A DNA stretch of 31,946 nt from Lachnospiraceae bacterium (lineage in GTDB: Bacteria; Bacillota; Clostridia; Lachnospirales; Lachnospiraceae), in assembly GCA_009774535.1 (NCBI GenBank), contig VSNY01000029.1, forward strand, positions 1-31,946, read 5' to 3'. Positions 1-7,882 of the stretch are shown here, piece after piece. The notes under the pieces are model-generated. The model did not search any database and was not told where the DNA came from. It saw only the letters and a program-made list of their open reading frames with translations. Position numbers and translations under genes: made by a program. Positions within the stretch are counted from its first letter, which is position 1, and each line of letters begins with the position of its first letter.

Positions 1-92
1 GGCATTCTTCTTTTTATCCCTATTCTTTAAAAATCTATAATTGAATAAATATAAATACTAAAAGCGAAATCTCTGCGATCTTTTCTTTTTCA

Positions 93-121
93 TTGAAGCA
101 AAACCGGATCTATGGTAAAAT
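93..121 (+). promoter_or_regulatory. Sigma-A promoter of the ttcA-recombinase operon
   Basis: A -35 box TTGAAG (93-98), a 17-nt spacer and a -10 box TAAAAT (116-121) lie about 60 bases before the ttcA start. Transcription would begin near 128, exactly where the hairpin at 129-156 begins. Assigned by eye from consensus and spacing. Confidence 0.6.
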
Positions 122-128
122 AAAAAAG

Positions 129-156
129 AACAGTTCCATGAGGTATCTGAACTGTT
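129..156 (+). repeat. Inverted repeat at the 5' end of the ttcA leader
   Basis: Perfect 8-bp arms AACAGTTC (129-136) and GAACTGTT (149-156) are separated by 12 bases. The element starts at the predicted transcription start and ends before the ribosome binding site GGAG. No U-tract follows, so it is not an intrinsic terminator. It could be an operator or a 5'-end stabilising hairpin. A near copy (about 23 of 26 positions from CAGTTC to CTGTT) lies at 25952-25969, so it is also a member of a dispersed repeat family. Confidence 0.65.
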
Positions 157-181
157 GCAAAAATAAAAAAGGAGACAATAA

Positions 182-931
182 ATGGATCAAAAACGTCTGC
201 TCAGCTATGTCCGCCAGGCTGTAGATGACTATCATCTGCTGGAAAATCAGGATAAAGTTGCTGTAGGTATTTCAGGAGGCAAAGATTCTCTTACGCTTTT
301 GTATGCCCTGAAACAGCTGCAGCGATTTTACCCGAAGCAGTTTACGTTAACCGCGTTTACGGTTCATCCCGGATTTGAAGATTTTCATCTGGAACCGGTC
401 AAAGACTTCTGTAAAGAACTGGAAGTTCCTTATGAAGTAATTGATACGCAGATCCGTACGATTGTATTTCAGCACAATCCCACAGAAAATCCTTGTTCGC
501 TCTGCGCAAAACTGCGTAAGGGCGCGCTAAATGAAGCGGCTGTCCGGCATGGATGCAATAAAGTGGCTTACGGACATCATCGGGACGATTTAATCGAAAC
601 AATGCTGATGTCTTTGTTTTATGAAGGGCGCTTCCACTCTTTTTCCCCGAAGACGTGCTGGGAGCGGACGGGCTTAACGTTAATCCGGCCGCTGCTCTAT
701 GTTCCGGAAGCGGAGCTGACGGGTTTTCAGAAAAAATACAGCATTCCGGCCGTTCAAAATCCCTGCCCTGCAGACGGACATACCAAAAGGCAGTATGTCA
801 AAGAGCTGCTGCGGACTTTGAACACGGAAAATCCAGGTATCAAAAACCGCATGTTTACAGCAATCCAGTCAGCCCGTTTTGATGACTGGCCAGAAAGGCA
901 GGTTTCCATCTATGGAAAAATCATATCATGA
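182..931 (+). CDS. ttcA: TtcA-family tRNA 2-thiocytidine biosynthesis protein
   Basis: Cytoplasmic ATP-pyrophosphatase that by family adenylates a tRNA cytidine (C32 in characterised TtcA) and replaces oxygen with sulfur, using a [4Fe-4S] cluster. The PP-loop SGGKDS is at residues 31-36. A CSLC motif gives Cys105 and Cys108, and a third cysteine, Cys195, sits in an NPCPADG stretch; this matches the three cluster ligands of TtcA. A GHHRDD segment near 131-136 is also typical of the family. At 249 residues it is shorter than the E. coli protein (about 311) but complete. The ATG at 182 follows GGAG with 7-base spacing. It is first in a two-gene operon and overlaps the downstream recombinase by 20 bases. 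The exact tRNA target is not provable here; related PP-loop enzymes such as TilS lack the CxxC pair. Confidence 0.82.
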   Translation: MDQKRLLSYVRQAVDDYHLLENQDKVAVGISGGKDSLTLLYALKQLQRFYPKQFTLTAFTVHPGFEDFHLEPVKDFCKELEVPYEVIDTQIRTIVFQHNPTENPCSLCAKLRKGALNEAAVRHGCNKVAYGHHRDDLIETMLMSLFYEGRFHSFSPKTCWERTGLTLIRPLLYVPEAELTGFQKKYSIPAVQNPCPADGHTKRQYVKELLRTLNTENPGIKNRMFTAIQSARFDDWPERQVSIYGKIIS

Positions 932-1961
932 TCAAATAAAAAAAGAAAACGAGTTAAAACTGCGTGCTATGGCAAAAGAACTTCCAAGATTCTGCCAGGA
1001 GTTTTTCCTTGGGACGGAGCATACGACTTCTTCCCGCACACGTCTTGCGTACGCATATGACCTGGGCATCTTTTTTTCGTTTTTACAGGAAAATAATCCG
1101 GCATGTAAAAAATATGAGATCCAAAATATCCCGATTTCTTTTTTAGATCTGATCACACCGTTAGATATCGAGGAATACTTAAACTACTTAAAAGTCTATA
1201 CCAAGGACGGTGTAGAACACACCAACGACGAACGCGGGATTTCCAGAAAGCTGGCAAGTCTTCGCAGTTTCTACAACTACTTCTTCCGCAAGCAGATGAT
1301 TCAGACTAATCCGCCTGATCTTGTAAAGACGCCGAAACTGCATGAAAAGGAGATTATCCGCCTGGATGTGGATGAAGTGGCGATGCTCTTGGATGAAGTG
1401 GAATCCGGAGAAAAACTGACTGCACACCAGCTTGCTTATCATGAACAGACAAAGCTGCGCGACCTTGCACTGCTCTCGCTCCTGCTTGGCACTGGTATCC
1501 GTGTATCCGAATGCGTCGGCATTGACCGAAATGATGTGGACTTTAAAAATAACGGTGTAAAGGTGCATCGCAAAGGCGGCGCTGAAGTAATCGTCTACTT
1601 TAACGATGAAGTCGCAGACGCACTACTCAATTATCTGGATGTGCGCAATGAGACTGAAGCCGCAGAAGGCCACGCGAACGCGCTGTTTTTATCGATGCAG
1701 CGCAAACGTATGAGTGTGCGTTCCGTAGAAAAACTGGTCAAAAAATATGCGCAGCTCGTAACGACCGTCAAACGCATTACTCCGCATAAGCTGCGCAGTA
1801 CCTTTGGTACGAATCTGTACCAGGAAACCGGGGATATTTATCTTGTAGCGGATGTACTGGGACACAAAGATGTCAATACAACCAGAAAACATTACGCGGC
1901 ACAGGCAGATGCGAGAAGACGGCAGGCAGCAAAAATGGTGCAGCTTAGAGAGAACGGATAA
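912..1961 (+). CDS. Tyrosine recombinase, XerS-like
   Basis: Tyrosine site-specific recombinase of about 349 residues, with an N-terminal SAM-like core-binding domain (roughly 40-140) and a C-terminal catalytic domain. The catalytic set is visible: Arg197 (GTGIRVSE), Lys221 (RKGG), His292 and Arg295 (PHKLR), His318 (LGHKD) and Tyr328. It is longer than XerC/XerD (about 300). The length and the phrases SVEKLVKKY and TPHKLR resemble the single-recombinase XerS type, so chromosome-dimer resolution is a plausible role, but an integrase-like role cannot be excluded. No att-like repeats, excisionase or phage genes are nearby, which argues for a housekeeping function. The ATG at 912 was preferred over one at 879 because it has an AGG-containing purine tract upstream and overlaps ttcA by only 20 bases. 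Its stop codon overlaps the 3' end of rluD on the other strand by 17 bases. Confidence 0.8.
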   Translation: MEKSYHDQIKKENELKLRAMAKELPRFCQEFFLGTEHTTSSRTRLAYAYDLGIFFSFLQENNPACKKYEIQNIPISFLDLITPLDIEEYLNYLKVYTKDGVEHTNDERGISRKLASLRSFYNYFFRKQMIQTNPPDLVKTPKLHEKEIIRLDVDEVAMLLDEVESGEKLTAHQLAYHEQTKLRDLALLSLLLGTGIRVSECVGIDRNDVDFKNNGVKVHRKGGAEVIVYFNDEVADALLNYLDVRNETEAAEGHANALFLSMQRKRMSVRSVEKLVKKYAQLVTTVKRITPHKLRSTFGTNLYQETGDIYLVADVLGHKDVNTTRKHYAAQADARRRQAAKMVQLRENG

Positions 1962-2859
1962 GTTTTTCAAAGTATTCTGGCAGTGGCGCCAAAAATTCTA
2001 CATATTCCTCTGTCCGCGGATGTATAAATCCAAGCGTCATCGCATGCAGACACTGCCCCTGCAATCCCCGGATGCTGCATTTTGCAGGTCCGTACAACGG
2101 ATCTGCCAGCAAAGGATACCCAAGATCCGCCATATGTACACGGATCTGATGGGTCCTTCCGGTCTCCAGCTCGAATTCCACATACGCATGCTTTGCAAAC
2201 CGCTCCAGCACGCGGTAATGTGTCACTGCCGGCCTTGCGCTGTTCACATTGCAGGCCATGCGCAGACGGTTTTTCGGATCTCTGCCGATCGCGGCCTGGA
2301 TCGTTCCGCAGTCTTCTTTCGGACATCCAATCACAATTCCGCGGTAACGTCTTGTGACAGAATGAGCCTTTAACTGCTCTGCCAGCCTGCCATGCGCAAA
2401 ATCATTTTTACATACGGCCAAAGAACCCGTCGTATCTTTGTCAATCCGATGCACGATTCCCGGACGGATTTCCCCGTTAATCCCAGACAGCTGGTCCCTG
2501 CAGTGATACAAAACAGCATTTACAAGCGTTCCCGTATAATGCCCCGGCGCCGGATGCACGACCATTCCTTTGGGCTTATTCACAATCAGCAGATCACGGT
2601 CTTCATATAAAATATCCAGCGGAAGGTCCTCCGCCTGGATCTCAATGCCGACCGCAGGCGGTACTTGGACGGTAATCAGATCACCCTCTTTGACACAATA
2701 GCTTGGTTTTAAGATTTTTCCAGACAGCTGTACCTGGCCGGAACGGATCAGTTTTTGAAAAAAGGCTCTGGACAGCTCCGGATAAATCACCGCCAAAAAG
2801 CGGTCGAGCCTCGTTCCTTCATATTCCGCATACACTTCAAAAGTCTGTTCGACCGGCAT
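1945..2859 (-). CDS. rluD: RluD/RluA-family 23S rRNA pseudouridine synthase
   Basis: Converts uridines to pseudouridine in 23S rRNA (RluD acts on helix 69 in characterised bacteria). An S4 RNA-binding domain occupies about the first 65 residues. The catalytic motif HRIDKDTTG follows, with nucleophile Asp140 counted from the chosen start, and a late GRTHQIRVH motif is present. All are typical of the RluA superfamily. An in-frame ATG at 2874 has no ribosome binding site. The ATG at 2859 is preceded by GGGGGA at 7-base spacing, so 2859 is preferred. It is last in the hlyD-yggS-sepF-ylmH-lspA-rluD operon, 29 bases after lspA, the common clostridial order. It converges on the recombinase gene with a 17-bp overlap and no visible terminator between them. 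A paralogue with another uridine target is possible. Confidence 0.9.
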   Translation of the reverse strand: MPVEQTFEVYAEYEGTRLDRFLAVIYPELSRAFFQKLIRSGQVQLSGKILKPSYCVKEGDLITVQVPPAVGIEIQAEDLPLDILYEDRDLLIVNKPKGMVVHPAPGHYTGTLVNAVLYHCRDQLSGINGEIRPGIVHRIDKDTTGSLAVCKNDFAHGRLAEQLKAHSVTRRYRGIVIGCPKEDCGTIQAAIGRDPKNRLRMACNVNSARPAVTHYRVLERFAKHAYVEFELETGRTHQIRVHMADLGYPLLADPLYGPAKCSIRGLQGQCLHAMTLGFIHPRTEEYVEFLAPLPEYFEKLIRSL

Positions 2860-2888
2860 TTCCCTATCCCCCATTTACTTAGAAAAAT

Positions 2889-3407
2889 TTATTTGAAAAA
2901 AATATGGATCTGTTCAAAATCTTCATCCTGATAGTAAAACAGCATCAAAATAATCAGCAAAAACGTAGATACCGTCACATAAATATCCGCTACATTAAAA
3001 ATAGGAAAATCAATCAGAGAAAAATAAAAGAAATCTATTACATAACCATGGATCAGCCGGTCGACCGCATTTCCAACTGCACCGGCAAGAAACAGGCAGG
3101 CGATCACGCGCAGATACCAGAAACGCCTGGTCAGCGGAATCTGATAATACACATAAGGAATGATGAACACCATCAGCCCCGCCATAACGACGAAAAACAC
3201 CCGCTGCCCCTGCAGCAGCCCAAATGCGGAACCTCTGTTTTCCAGGTACTGCAGTTCAAAAACGCCAGGAATGATACGATATGCATCTTGCCCGCGCAGC
3301 AGATTCTGTGCCGCCAGTTTTGTAATTTGATCTAAAATAATCAATGCAACAACGCTGATTGCAAATGCAGCGATACTTCTCCCCTTCGATTTTGCTTCCA
3401 TCTGCAT
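2889..3407 (-). CDS. lspA: Lipoprotein signal peptidase (signal peptidase II)
   Basis: Integral membrane aspartyl protease that cleaves signal peptides from diacylglyceryl-modified prolipoproteins. Four hydrophobic segments are visible, near residues 12-30, 70-90, 100-118 and 143-160. The two catalytic aspartates lie in GNAVDRLIHGYVIDF and FNVADIYV (Asp117 and Asp142 counting from an upstream TTG, one less from the ATG used here). Length of about 172 residues is normal. The ATG at 3407 was chosen because GGGAGG ends 4 bases upstream; a TTG at 3410 would be too close, and another ATG at 3401 remains possible. It lies 12 bases after ylmH and directly before rluD, the usual lspA-rluD pair. In many relatives divIVA sits between ylmH and lspA; here there is no room for it. 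Confidence 0.95.
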   Translation of the reverse strand: MQMEAKSKGRSIAAFAISVVALIILDQITKLAAQNLLRGQDAYRIIPGVFELQYLENRGSAFGLLQGQRVFFVVMAGLMVFIIPYVYYQIPLTRRFWYLRVIACLFLAGAVGNAVDRLIHGYVIDFFYFSLIDFPIFNVADIYVTVSTFLLIILMLFYYQDEDFEQIHIFFK

Positions 3408-3419
3408 CAAACCTCCCTT

Positions 3420-4172
3420 TTATACAAAAACATCATAACGATACTTGATCCTGCCCTTTTTTGTTACCTGTCCCACGGATTGAATCTGAAATTTTCCATA
3501 GTGGCGCACAGACAGCAGATCCCCTTCCTGACAAAGATAATCATTTTGCAGAATTTTTTTGGAATTGAGAAAGGCGCTGCCTTCCGAAATCCTTTTTTGA
3601 GCGGCAGACCGTGATAATTTACAGACGTCAGCGAGAACCGTATCCAGGCGCAGTGAAGCAACGATCCCATCTTTTTCCATTCGTTTCGGCTCATAGTGAA
3701 AGTCCTGCGCGTCAATCAGCGCTGCAGTTACCGTCGTATGGCGGATTTTCGTGCAGTTGTCCGTCAGATAATCCGCGACCGCATCCGCACAAAACACATA
3801 GATGCCGTCTTCCGGCAGCAGGATATCGCCCAGCGTTTCCCGCTTGATACCAAGATGCATCAAAGCGCCCAGTACATCGCGATGCGTCAGGTCTTCCGCG
3901 AATTTACGGTGCGACGGCGCAAGTCTGACCGTACGTATCGGATATTCCCACACATAAGAAAGAGCATCAGGGATAAAGGCTGCCATCTGACGCTCTGCTT
4001 GTTCATAACCACCGAATGTCTCAAAAGAACTGTGCAGTTCCCGCACGGACTGGTGTAAGATATTTAACTCATTCAAATTTAAAAAATGACTGAAAGTTAC
4101 GATATTTTTCTGTTCCGCCCGTCTGGATAAATCGGTCAAACGCTTTTTTAAATATGCTGTTTCCTGATCCAT
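3420..4172 (-). CDS. ylmH: YlmH-type S4-domain RNA-binding protein
   Basis: A 250-residue cytoplasmic protein with an N-terminal alpha/beta region and a C-terminal S4 RNA-binding domain at about residues 174-235 (LRLDTVLADVCKLSRS, then a KKILQNDYLCQEGD-like turn). This is the architecture of YlmH, a conserved Firmicutes protein encoded beside sepF. It has been linked to division-cluster genetics and, through its relation to RqcP, to ribosome-associated quality control. The ATG at 4172 follows AGGAAGGA with good spacing. It sits 12 bases after sepF and 12 bases before lspA, so it is surely co-transcribed. The molecular role in this organism is not shown by the sequence. Confidence 0.88.
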   Translation of the reverse strand: MDQETAYLKKRLTDLSRRAEQKNIVTFSHFLNLNELNILHQSVRELHSSFETFGGYEQAERQMAAFIPDALSYVWEYPIRTVRLAPSHRKFAEDLTHRDVLGALMHLGIKRETLGDILLPEDGIYVFCADAVADYLTDNCTKIRHTTVTAALIDAQDFHYEPKRMEKDGIVASLRLDTVLADVCKLSRSAAQKRISEGSAFLNSKKILQNDYLCQEGDLLSVRHYGKFQIQSVGQVTKKGRIKYRYDVFV

Positions 4173-4184
4173 AGCTGTTCCTTC

Positions 4185-4742
4185 CTAATACTCCATGCGG
4201 ATAGATGTCTGGTCATAGGAATCAATCAAACTTTGAAAATCACCAGAAATCTCCACATTGGCTGGCGTAATAATAAATATGTAATTGGATATTTTCTGCA
4301 AATTTCCGCTGATCGCAAAACAGGAACCAGACGAAAAATCAATGATCCGCTGTGCGATATCCACATCCAGCCCTTCTACATTTAAAATCACCGGGCGGTT
4401 CATCAGCAGCGTTTCGGTAATCTCCCTGGCATCTTCAAAAGCCGTTGGCTTAATCACACAGACTTCCAGTCCTGAAGAAGACGACTTTTTGGAAGAAGGA
4501 CGCATCGGCGTTACTTTATTGCTGGATTTTGCAGCGACACGCTCCCTGTTGCGGTTAATATCAATCGGCTGGTTGCCTCCCGCATTTTTATAGCTTGTCT
4601 CTTCCGTTTCTTTGGGCTGACTGCGGCGCCGCTTCGGCGCTACTTCTTCTTCCTCTTCGTCATCATAATAATCATCATAATAATCTTCATCATCATCCGG
4701 GTTCATATGCATTACATTTAAAAGGGAATCTACTAAACTCAT
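4185..4742 (-). CDS. sepF: Cell division protein SepF
   Basis: SepF binds FtsZ and tethers or bundles filaments at the septal membrane. The N-terminus (MSLVDSLLN) fits a short amphipathic membrane-targeting helix. Next comes a very acidic, tyrosine-rich stretch (about 16-36), a basic and serine-rich linker (37-90), and the conserved SepF core (about 92-185) with VCVIKPTAFEDA, PVILNVEGLD and DFSSGSCFAISG. Length (185) is typical of clostridial SepF. Its ATG overlaps the TGA of yggS in an ATGA arrangement, and AGGAGA lies just upstream, so translation of the two is probably coupled. The yggS-sepF-ylmH neighbourhood supports the call. Confidence 0.94.
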   Translation of the reverse strand: MSLVDSLLNVMHMNPDDDEDYYDDYYDDEEEEEVAPKRRRSQPKETEETSYKNAGGNQPIDINRNRERVAAKSSNKVTPMRPSSKKSSSSGLEVCVIKPTAFEDAREITETLLMNRPVILNVEGLDVDIAQRIIDFSSGSCFAISGNLQKISNYIFIITPANVEISGDFQSLIDSYDQTSIRMEY

Positions 4743-5443
4743 ATATCTCTCCTAATACTATAATCTCTTTCACCAAAAATGCCAGTTCCCACACGCACCA
4801 TCGTAGCGCCTTCCTCAATTGCTACGGCATAATCTCCCGTCATACCGATGGAAAGAGCATGCATGTCTATATTATCTATGTTTTTGCGCTGAATGTCAAC
4901 AGCTAATTTTCGGATTTGTTGAAAATATTTGCGGTTATCTTCTGGATCTTCGACATATGGAGCGACTGCCATCAGCCCCTGTACATGCAGGTTGTCCAGA
5001 TGGGACATCTCCTGTGCGAGCAGAATTGCATCTTCTTTGGACACGCCGTATTTTGTCTGCTCTCCTGCGATATTTACTTCCATCAGCACCGGCATAACGA
5101 TCCTGCGCTTTTTAGCCTGGATATTAATTTCTTCCGCCAGACGGTATGAATCCACGGAATGGATCATACACACCTTATCAATAATATATTTTACTTTATT
5201 GCGCTGCAGATGTCCGATCATATGCCAGCGGATATCCGGCGGCAGTTTGTCATATTTCTCACAAATCTCCTGTACTTTATTCTCCCCAAAGTCGCGCACG
5301 CCTGCGTCATACACCTCCTGCAGCATTTCGACTGGTTTTGTCTTGCTGACCGCGATCAGCGTTATTTCCGAGCGGCGTCTGTGAACTTTCTCACACGCTG
5401 TCTGTATCGTTGTTTCAACATTTATCAAATTATCTTTTAACAT
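4739..5443 (-). CDS. yggS: YggS/PLPBP-family pyridoxal phosphate homeostasis protein
   Basis: Single-domain, alanine-racemase-like TIM barrel protein that binds pyridoxal 5'-phosphate and buffers the cellular PLP pool; no catalytic reaction is established for the family. The PLP lysine is Lys35 in LIAVSKTKP. The family signatures HMIGHLQRNK and LSIGMTGDYAVAIEEGATMVRVG are intact, and the length (234) is standard. The ATG at 5443 has GGGAG about 8 bases upstream. It ends in an ATGA overlap with sepF, which fits its common place beside sepF in Firmicutes and Actinobacteria. A 71-base spacer separates it from the upstream hlyD-like gene. Confidence 0.93.
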   Translation of the reverse strand: MLKDNLINVETTIQTACEKVHRRRSEITLIAVSKTKPVEMLQEVYDAGVRDFGENKVQEICEKYDKLPPDIRWHMIGHLQRNKVKYIIDKVCMIHSVDSYRLAEEINIQAKKRRIVMPVLMEVNIAGEQTKYGVSKEDAILLAQEMSHLDNLHVQGLMAVAPYVEDPEDNRKYFQQIRKLAVDIQRKNIDNIDMHALSIGMTGDYAVAIEEGATMVRVGTGIFGERDYSIRRDI

Positions 5444-5514
5444 AATATCAACTCCCTTCCTGATTTTTTTGATTTATGGATCCCTGTTCAACGGTTTCCT
5501 GCATCTGTTTGTTT

Positions 5515-6969
5515 TTAATGTGTGGAGATCATTTGTCCTTCTTCTACTGAAGCTCCGTCAAGTGCGATATGGTCATACTGCGTAACCCCGTAAGTCGTTC
5601 CGGATGACACAATCGTATAATTGTCATTGCTGAACAGTTCCTGAATCAGCCGGAACACGGCATATCCGCGGTTGATATTGTAGACGCCTTTGAGCTTGGC
5701 TGTTTTGACAATTTCATAACGGTCCGTAGAACCTGCTCTTGCAATCCGGTCGCCCCGCTTGATCTCTTCCTGTGAAATATACGTCATCCAATTTTCCCGG
5801 TTCGCATCCTCATTGCCGTTGTCGTCTTCCATTTTATCAATATAATAGGCAGTTGCCGGAACAAATTCCGCTTCGGTATACGTGCCGTTTTCTTTCTGAT
5901 GTTCTACCAAAAGTCCAGTCTGTCCGGATGCCTGATCCGTTGTAAAATAAGAATTCGGCACAAGCTCAAATGTTTTCGTCGTAATTGCGCTGTTTGGAAT
6001 CTTCAAACCGGTCTGCTGCTCCAGCAGGATATTGATATCGATATAACGTTCATTTGCATACCGGATCATGCCGTTATGCAGACTTAGAAGCAAATAATCC
6101 TGACCATTCTTCCGCTCGATTGTATAATTGGCCCATGCGGTCGTCTGGTCTTCCTTAAACCGGATCTGTATCACTTCACCGCCCTGAAGTTCGTTTTTCA
6201 TCGCGGCATCCAGCCTGACTACAATCTGCCAGTCCTCTTGGGTAATCAGCTTGTAAAGCGGCTGTCCGCTCTCCACCGTATCTTCTGTTTTTAAGCTGGC
6301 CTTCTTATGTGCGGACTGGTCAAAAGACTCTTCCGTCAGCGTATCCATTGTAAGATTTTCCATTCCATCTGTATAATAAGCGACAACCCCGGGTTCTTGT
6401 GCCCGATACAGATGAAAAGTCTGATTGTCCCTGGCAAATTCGGTATATTCTGAAATAGCATTTAACGCCCCCAGATTCAGCGCTTCCATCAGCTGACCGC
6501 TTAGGTCGGATTTAAAATTATAAGTGGTAAAATAAGCGCTGTCCTGATATCCCTTCACATAATCCCGCACCAGAGCGTGAATCCCTCCCAGATTTTCCTT
6601 CGTCAAAACCGCCTGGGAATCTGCAGCTTCATTCAGCCGGTCGGATATATTCCCGTTTTCATCTACAGAACACAGCAGCGTCCCTTTTGCCGCTTTCGTA
6701 TGATCTTTCAGATAATAATCCAGACTTCCGCTCTGCTCTGCGGTCACAACTGTTTCCTTACGTAAAATCAGCCCGGTATAGGAAGTATTGACTTCAATCG
6801 TCCCTTCTTCGACCTCATACGCCTGGATATGCACAGCGGTCAGGTAGCTGTACATATGGTAGACCATATAAAAAGCAATAAATAAAAATACAATGATCCC
6901 AATATTTAAATGCATTCCGCCTGGAAAGCGGACAATATTCTTCTTCCTTCTTCTCTTCCTTCCTGCCAA
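5515..6969 (-). CDS. HlyD-like membrane-anchored protein of the division cluster
   Basis: A 484-residue protein beginning with a strongly basic stretch (MAGRKRRRKK), then one membrane segment at about residues 23-42 and a large extracytoplasmic region. A beta-rich, lipoyl-like part (EVEEGTIEVNTSYTGLILRKE) follows the anchor and recalls HlyD/membrane-fusion adaptors. No ABC transporter or outer-membrane partner is encoded nearby. The start is a TTG at 6969 preceded by AGGA; an internal ATG at residue 19 is an alternative. It is first in the yggS-sepF-ylmH-lspA-rluD operon. Proteins annotated as HlyD family at this position recur in Clostridia (recalled knowledge), so an envelope role tied to division is a reasonable inference, but export activity is unproven. 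No convincing promoter could be fixed in the 6970-7138 gap. Confidence 0.75.
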   Translation of the reverse strand: MAGRKRRRKKNIVRFPGGMHLNIGIIVFLFIAFYMVYHMYSYLTAVHIQAYEVEEGTIEVNTSYTGLILRKETVVTAEQSGSLDYYLKDHTKAAKGTLLCSVDENGNISDRLNEAADSQAVLTKENLGGIHALVRDYVKGYQDSAYFTTYNFKSDLSGQLMEALNLGALNAISEYTEFARDNQTFHLYRAQEPGVVAYYTDGMENLTMDTLTEESFDQSAHKKASLKTEDTVESGQPLYKLITQEDWQIVVRLDAAMKNELQGGEVIQIRFKEDQTTAWANYTIERKNGQDYLLLSLHNGMIRYANERYIDINILLEQQTGLKIPNSAITTKTFELVPNSYFTTDQASGQTGLLVEHQKENGTYTEAEFVPATAYYIDKMEDDNGNEDANRENWMTYISQEEIKRGDRIARAGSTDRYEIVKTAKLKGVYNINRGYAVFRLIQELFSNDNYTIVSSGTTYGVTQYDHIALDGASVEEGQMISTH

Positions 6970-7070
6970 TGTAATATCCTGTTCTTTCTGAAAATATTTG
7001 TATCCAACGGATCATCGCTTTTATACTTTTATTTTGATTCGTTTTTATCCATTTTTTACTCGTTTGCATT

Positions 7071-7108
7071 CGTTACCGGAATTTTCCTGTATGAAACTTC
7101 TATAACGG
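7071..7108. repeat. Partial copy of the dispersed intergenic repeat
   Basis: Read on the minus strand, this stretch carries CCGTTATAGAA followed by ACAGGAA. The same two blocks occur in the same order in the element at 31120-31170. Weak end complementarity (CGTTACCG against the CCGTTA end) is visible. It lies in the divergent gap between the hlyD-like and DUF378 genes. This is a similarity call by eye only. Confidence 0.4.
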
Positions 7109-7138
7109 TCCATACTAACCAAAAAGGAGGTAATTGTT

Positions 7139-7351
7139 ATGAATTCTAAATTTTTAGACTATACGCTGCTTACACTGGTCATTATCGGCGCCATCAACTG
7201 GGGCCTGATCGGATTTTTCAGGTTTGACCTGGTAGCGTTCCTTTTTGGAAACATGTCCTGGCTTTCAAGAATCGTATATGCCTTTGTTGGAATTGGCGGA
7301 TTATACCTGCTCAGCGTCTATGGACGCATCCGCTCGATGGATCAGGCATAA
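7139..7351 (+). CDS. DUF378 small membrane protein
   Basis: A 70-residue protein with two hydrophobic segments (about residues 8-27 and 41-60) and the family phrases LVIIGAINWGLIG and RIVYAFVGIGGLYLL, typical of DUF378 (YuzA-like). Function is unknown. The ATG at 7139 has a perfect AAAGGAGG ribosome binding site 7 bases upstream. It is monocistronic, divergent from the hlyD-like gene and followed at once by a long-stem terminator. No clear promoter could be chosen upstream. Confidence 0.9.
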   Translation: MNSKFLDYTLLTLVIIGAINWGLIGFFRFDLVAFLFGNMSWLSRIVYAFVGIGGLYLLSVYGRIRSMDQA

Positions 7352-7354
7352 TCT

Positions 7355-7425
7355 AAATCCAGCCCATCTGATTCCAAGCAGCTGTATCAAAGGCTGTAGC
7401 GAATTGCAGAGGGCTGGATTTCTTT
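7355..7425 (+). terminator. Intrinsic terminator after the DUF378 gene
   Basis: Arms AAATCCAGCCC (7355-7365) and GGGCTGGATTT (7411-7421) pair over 11 bp and are followed by CTTTT. The 45-base loop can form an inner GC-containing hairpin. The structure starts 3 bases after the stop codon. Confidence 0.75.
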
Positions 7426-7462
7426 TGGTCATTTCTGCTTGCAGTTCTGTTCGCAAAAGCCT

Positions 7463-7882
7463 TTACAGAGAAATAATAACCTTTGCTTTTGCACATTCTG
7501 GCAGAGCATGCTCATCTTTTGAGATGCTTAAAATAAACTTTACATTATATTTTTCGCTGATAATGTCCAGCTTTTCAATCGCATGCTGCAGCTGGTCTTC
7601 CTTAAGTCCTGCGATCGTCACGAAGCTGTCCAGATACATCTCCTGAAGATCATGATCCTGTGATACAATACCGCAGATAAACCCCAGAAATTCATCACAA
7701 TTGGATACCGGAAAGTCTGTTACATTGATCAGACGAATTTTATTATTTAATTCGTACATATGCTTCTGGCTCTTATCCAGATACACCACGTTCCCCTGCG
7801 CGTCTTTGATCGCTGTATTTGCTTTGTCCAGCAGATATTTTGTCTTTCCTTTTCCTTTTTCGCCACAAATAATTTCCACCAT
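7463..7882 (-). CDS. Orphan P-loop protein, unknown function
   Basis: A 139-residue cytoplasmic protein that opens with a beta strand and a Walker A motif GEKGKGKT at residues 7-14. No clear Walker B acid is visible; the late hydrophobic strand FILSISKDE is the best candidate. The fold looks like a minimal P-loop NTPase core. Similar short proteins have been named twitching-motility or ATP-binding proteins in Lachnospiraceae annotations, but no motility genes are present here and that name should not be relied on. The start is supported by AGGAGG about 8 bases upstream and by its own strong promoter at 7956-7984. It lies alone between the dacA-like gene and the DUF378 terminator. I do not recognise its function. 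Confidence 0.82.
   Translation of the reverse strand: MVEIICGEKGKGKTKYLLDKANTAIKDAQGNVVYLDKSQKHMYELNNKIRLINVTDFPVSNCDEFLGFICGIVSQDHDLQEMYLDSFVTIAGLKEDQLQHAIEKLDIISEKYNVKFILSISKDEHALPECAKAKVIISL

Noticed and set aside
1..181. Riboswitch or T-box upstream of ttcA
   Set aside because: The leader after the predicted start is only about 55 bases, with one simple hairpin and no T-box or aptamer-like conserved sequence.
912..1961. Tyrosine recombinase as the integrase of a mobile element
   Set aside because: No att-like direct repeats, excisionase, phage or conjugation genes lie nearby, and the protein resembles Xer-type housekeeping recombinases.
5448..5504. Minus-strand 18-codon frame between the hlyD-like gene and yggS
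   Set aside because: It ends next to the yggS ribosome binding site, but there is no ribosome binding site before its ATG, so leader-peptide status is not supported.
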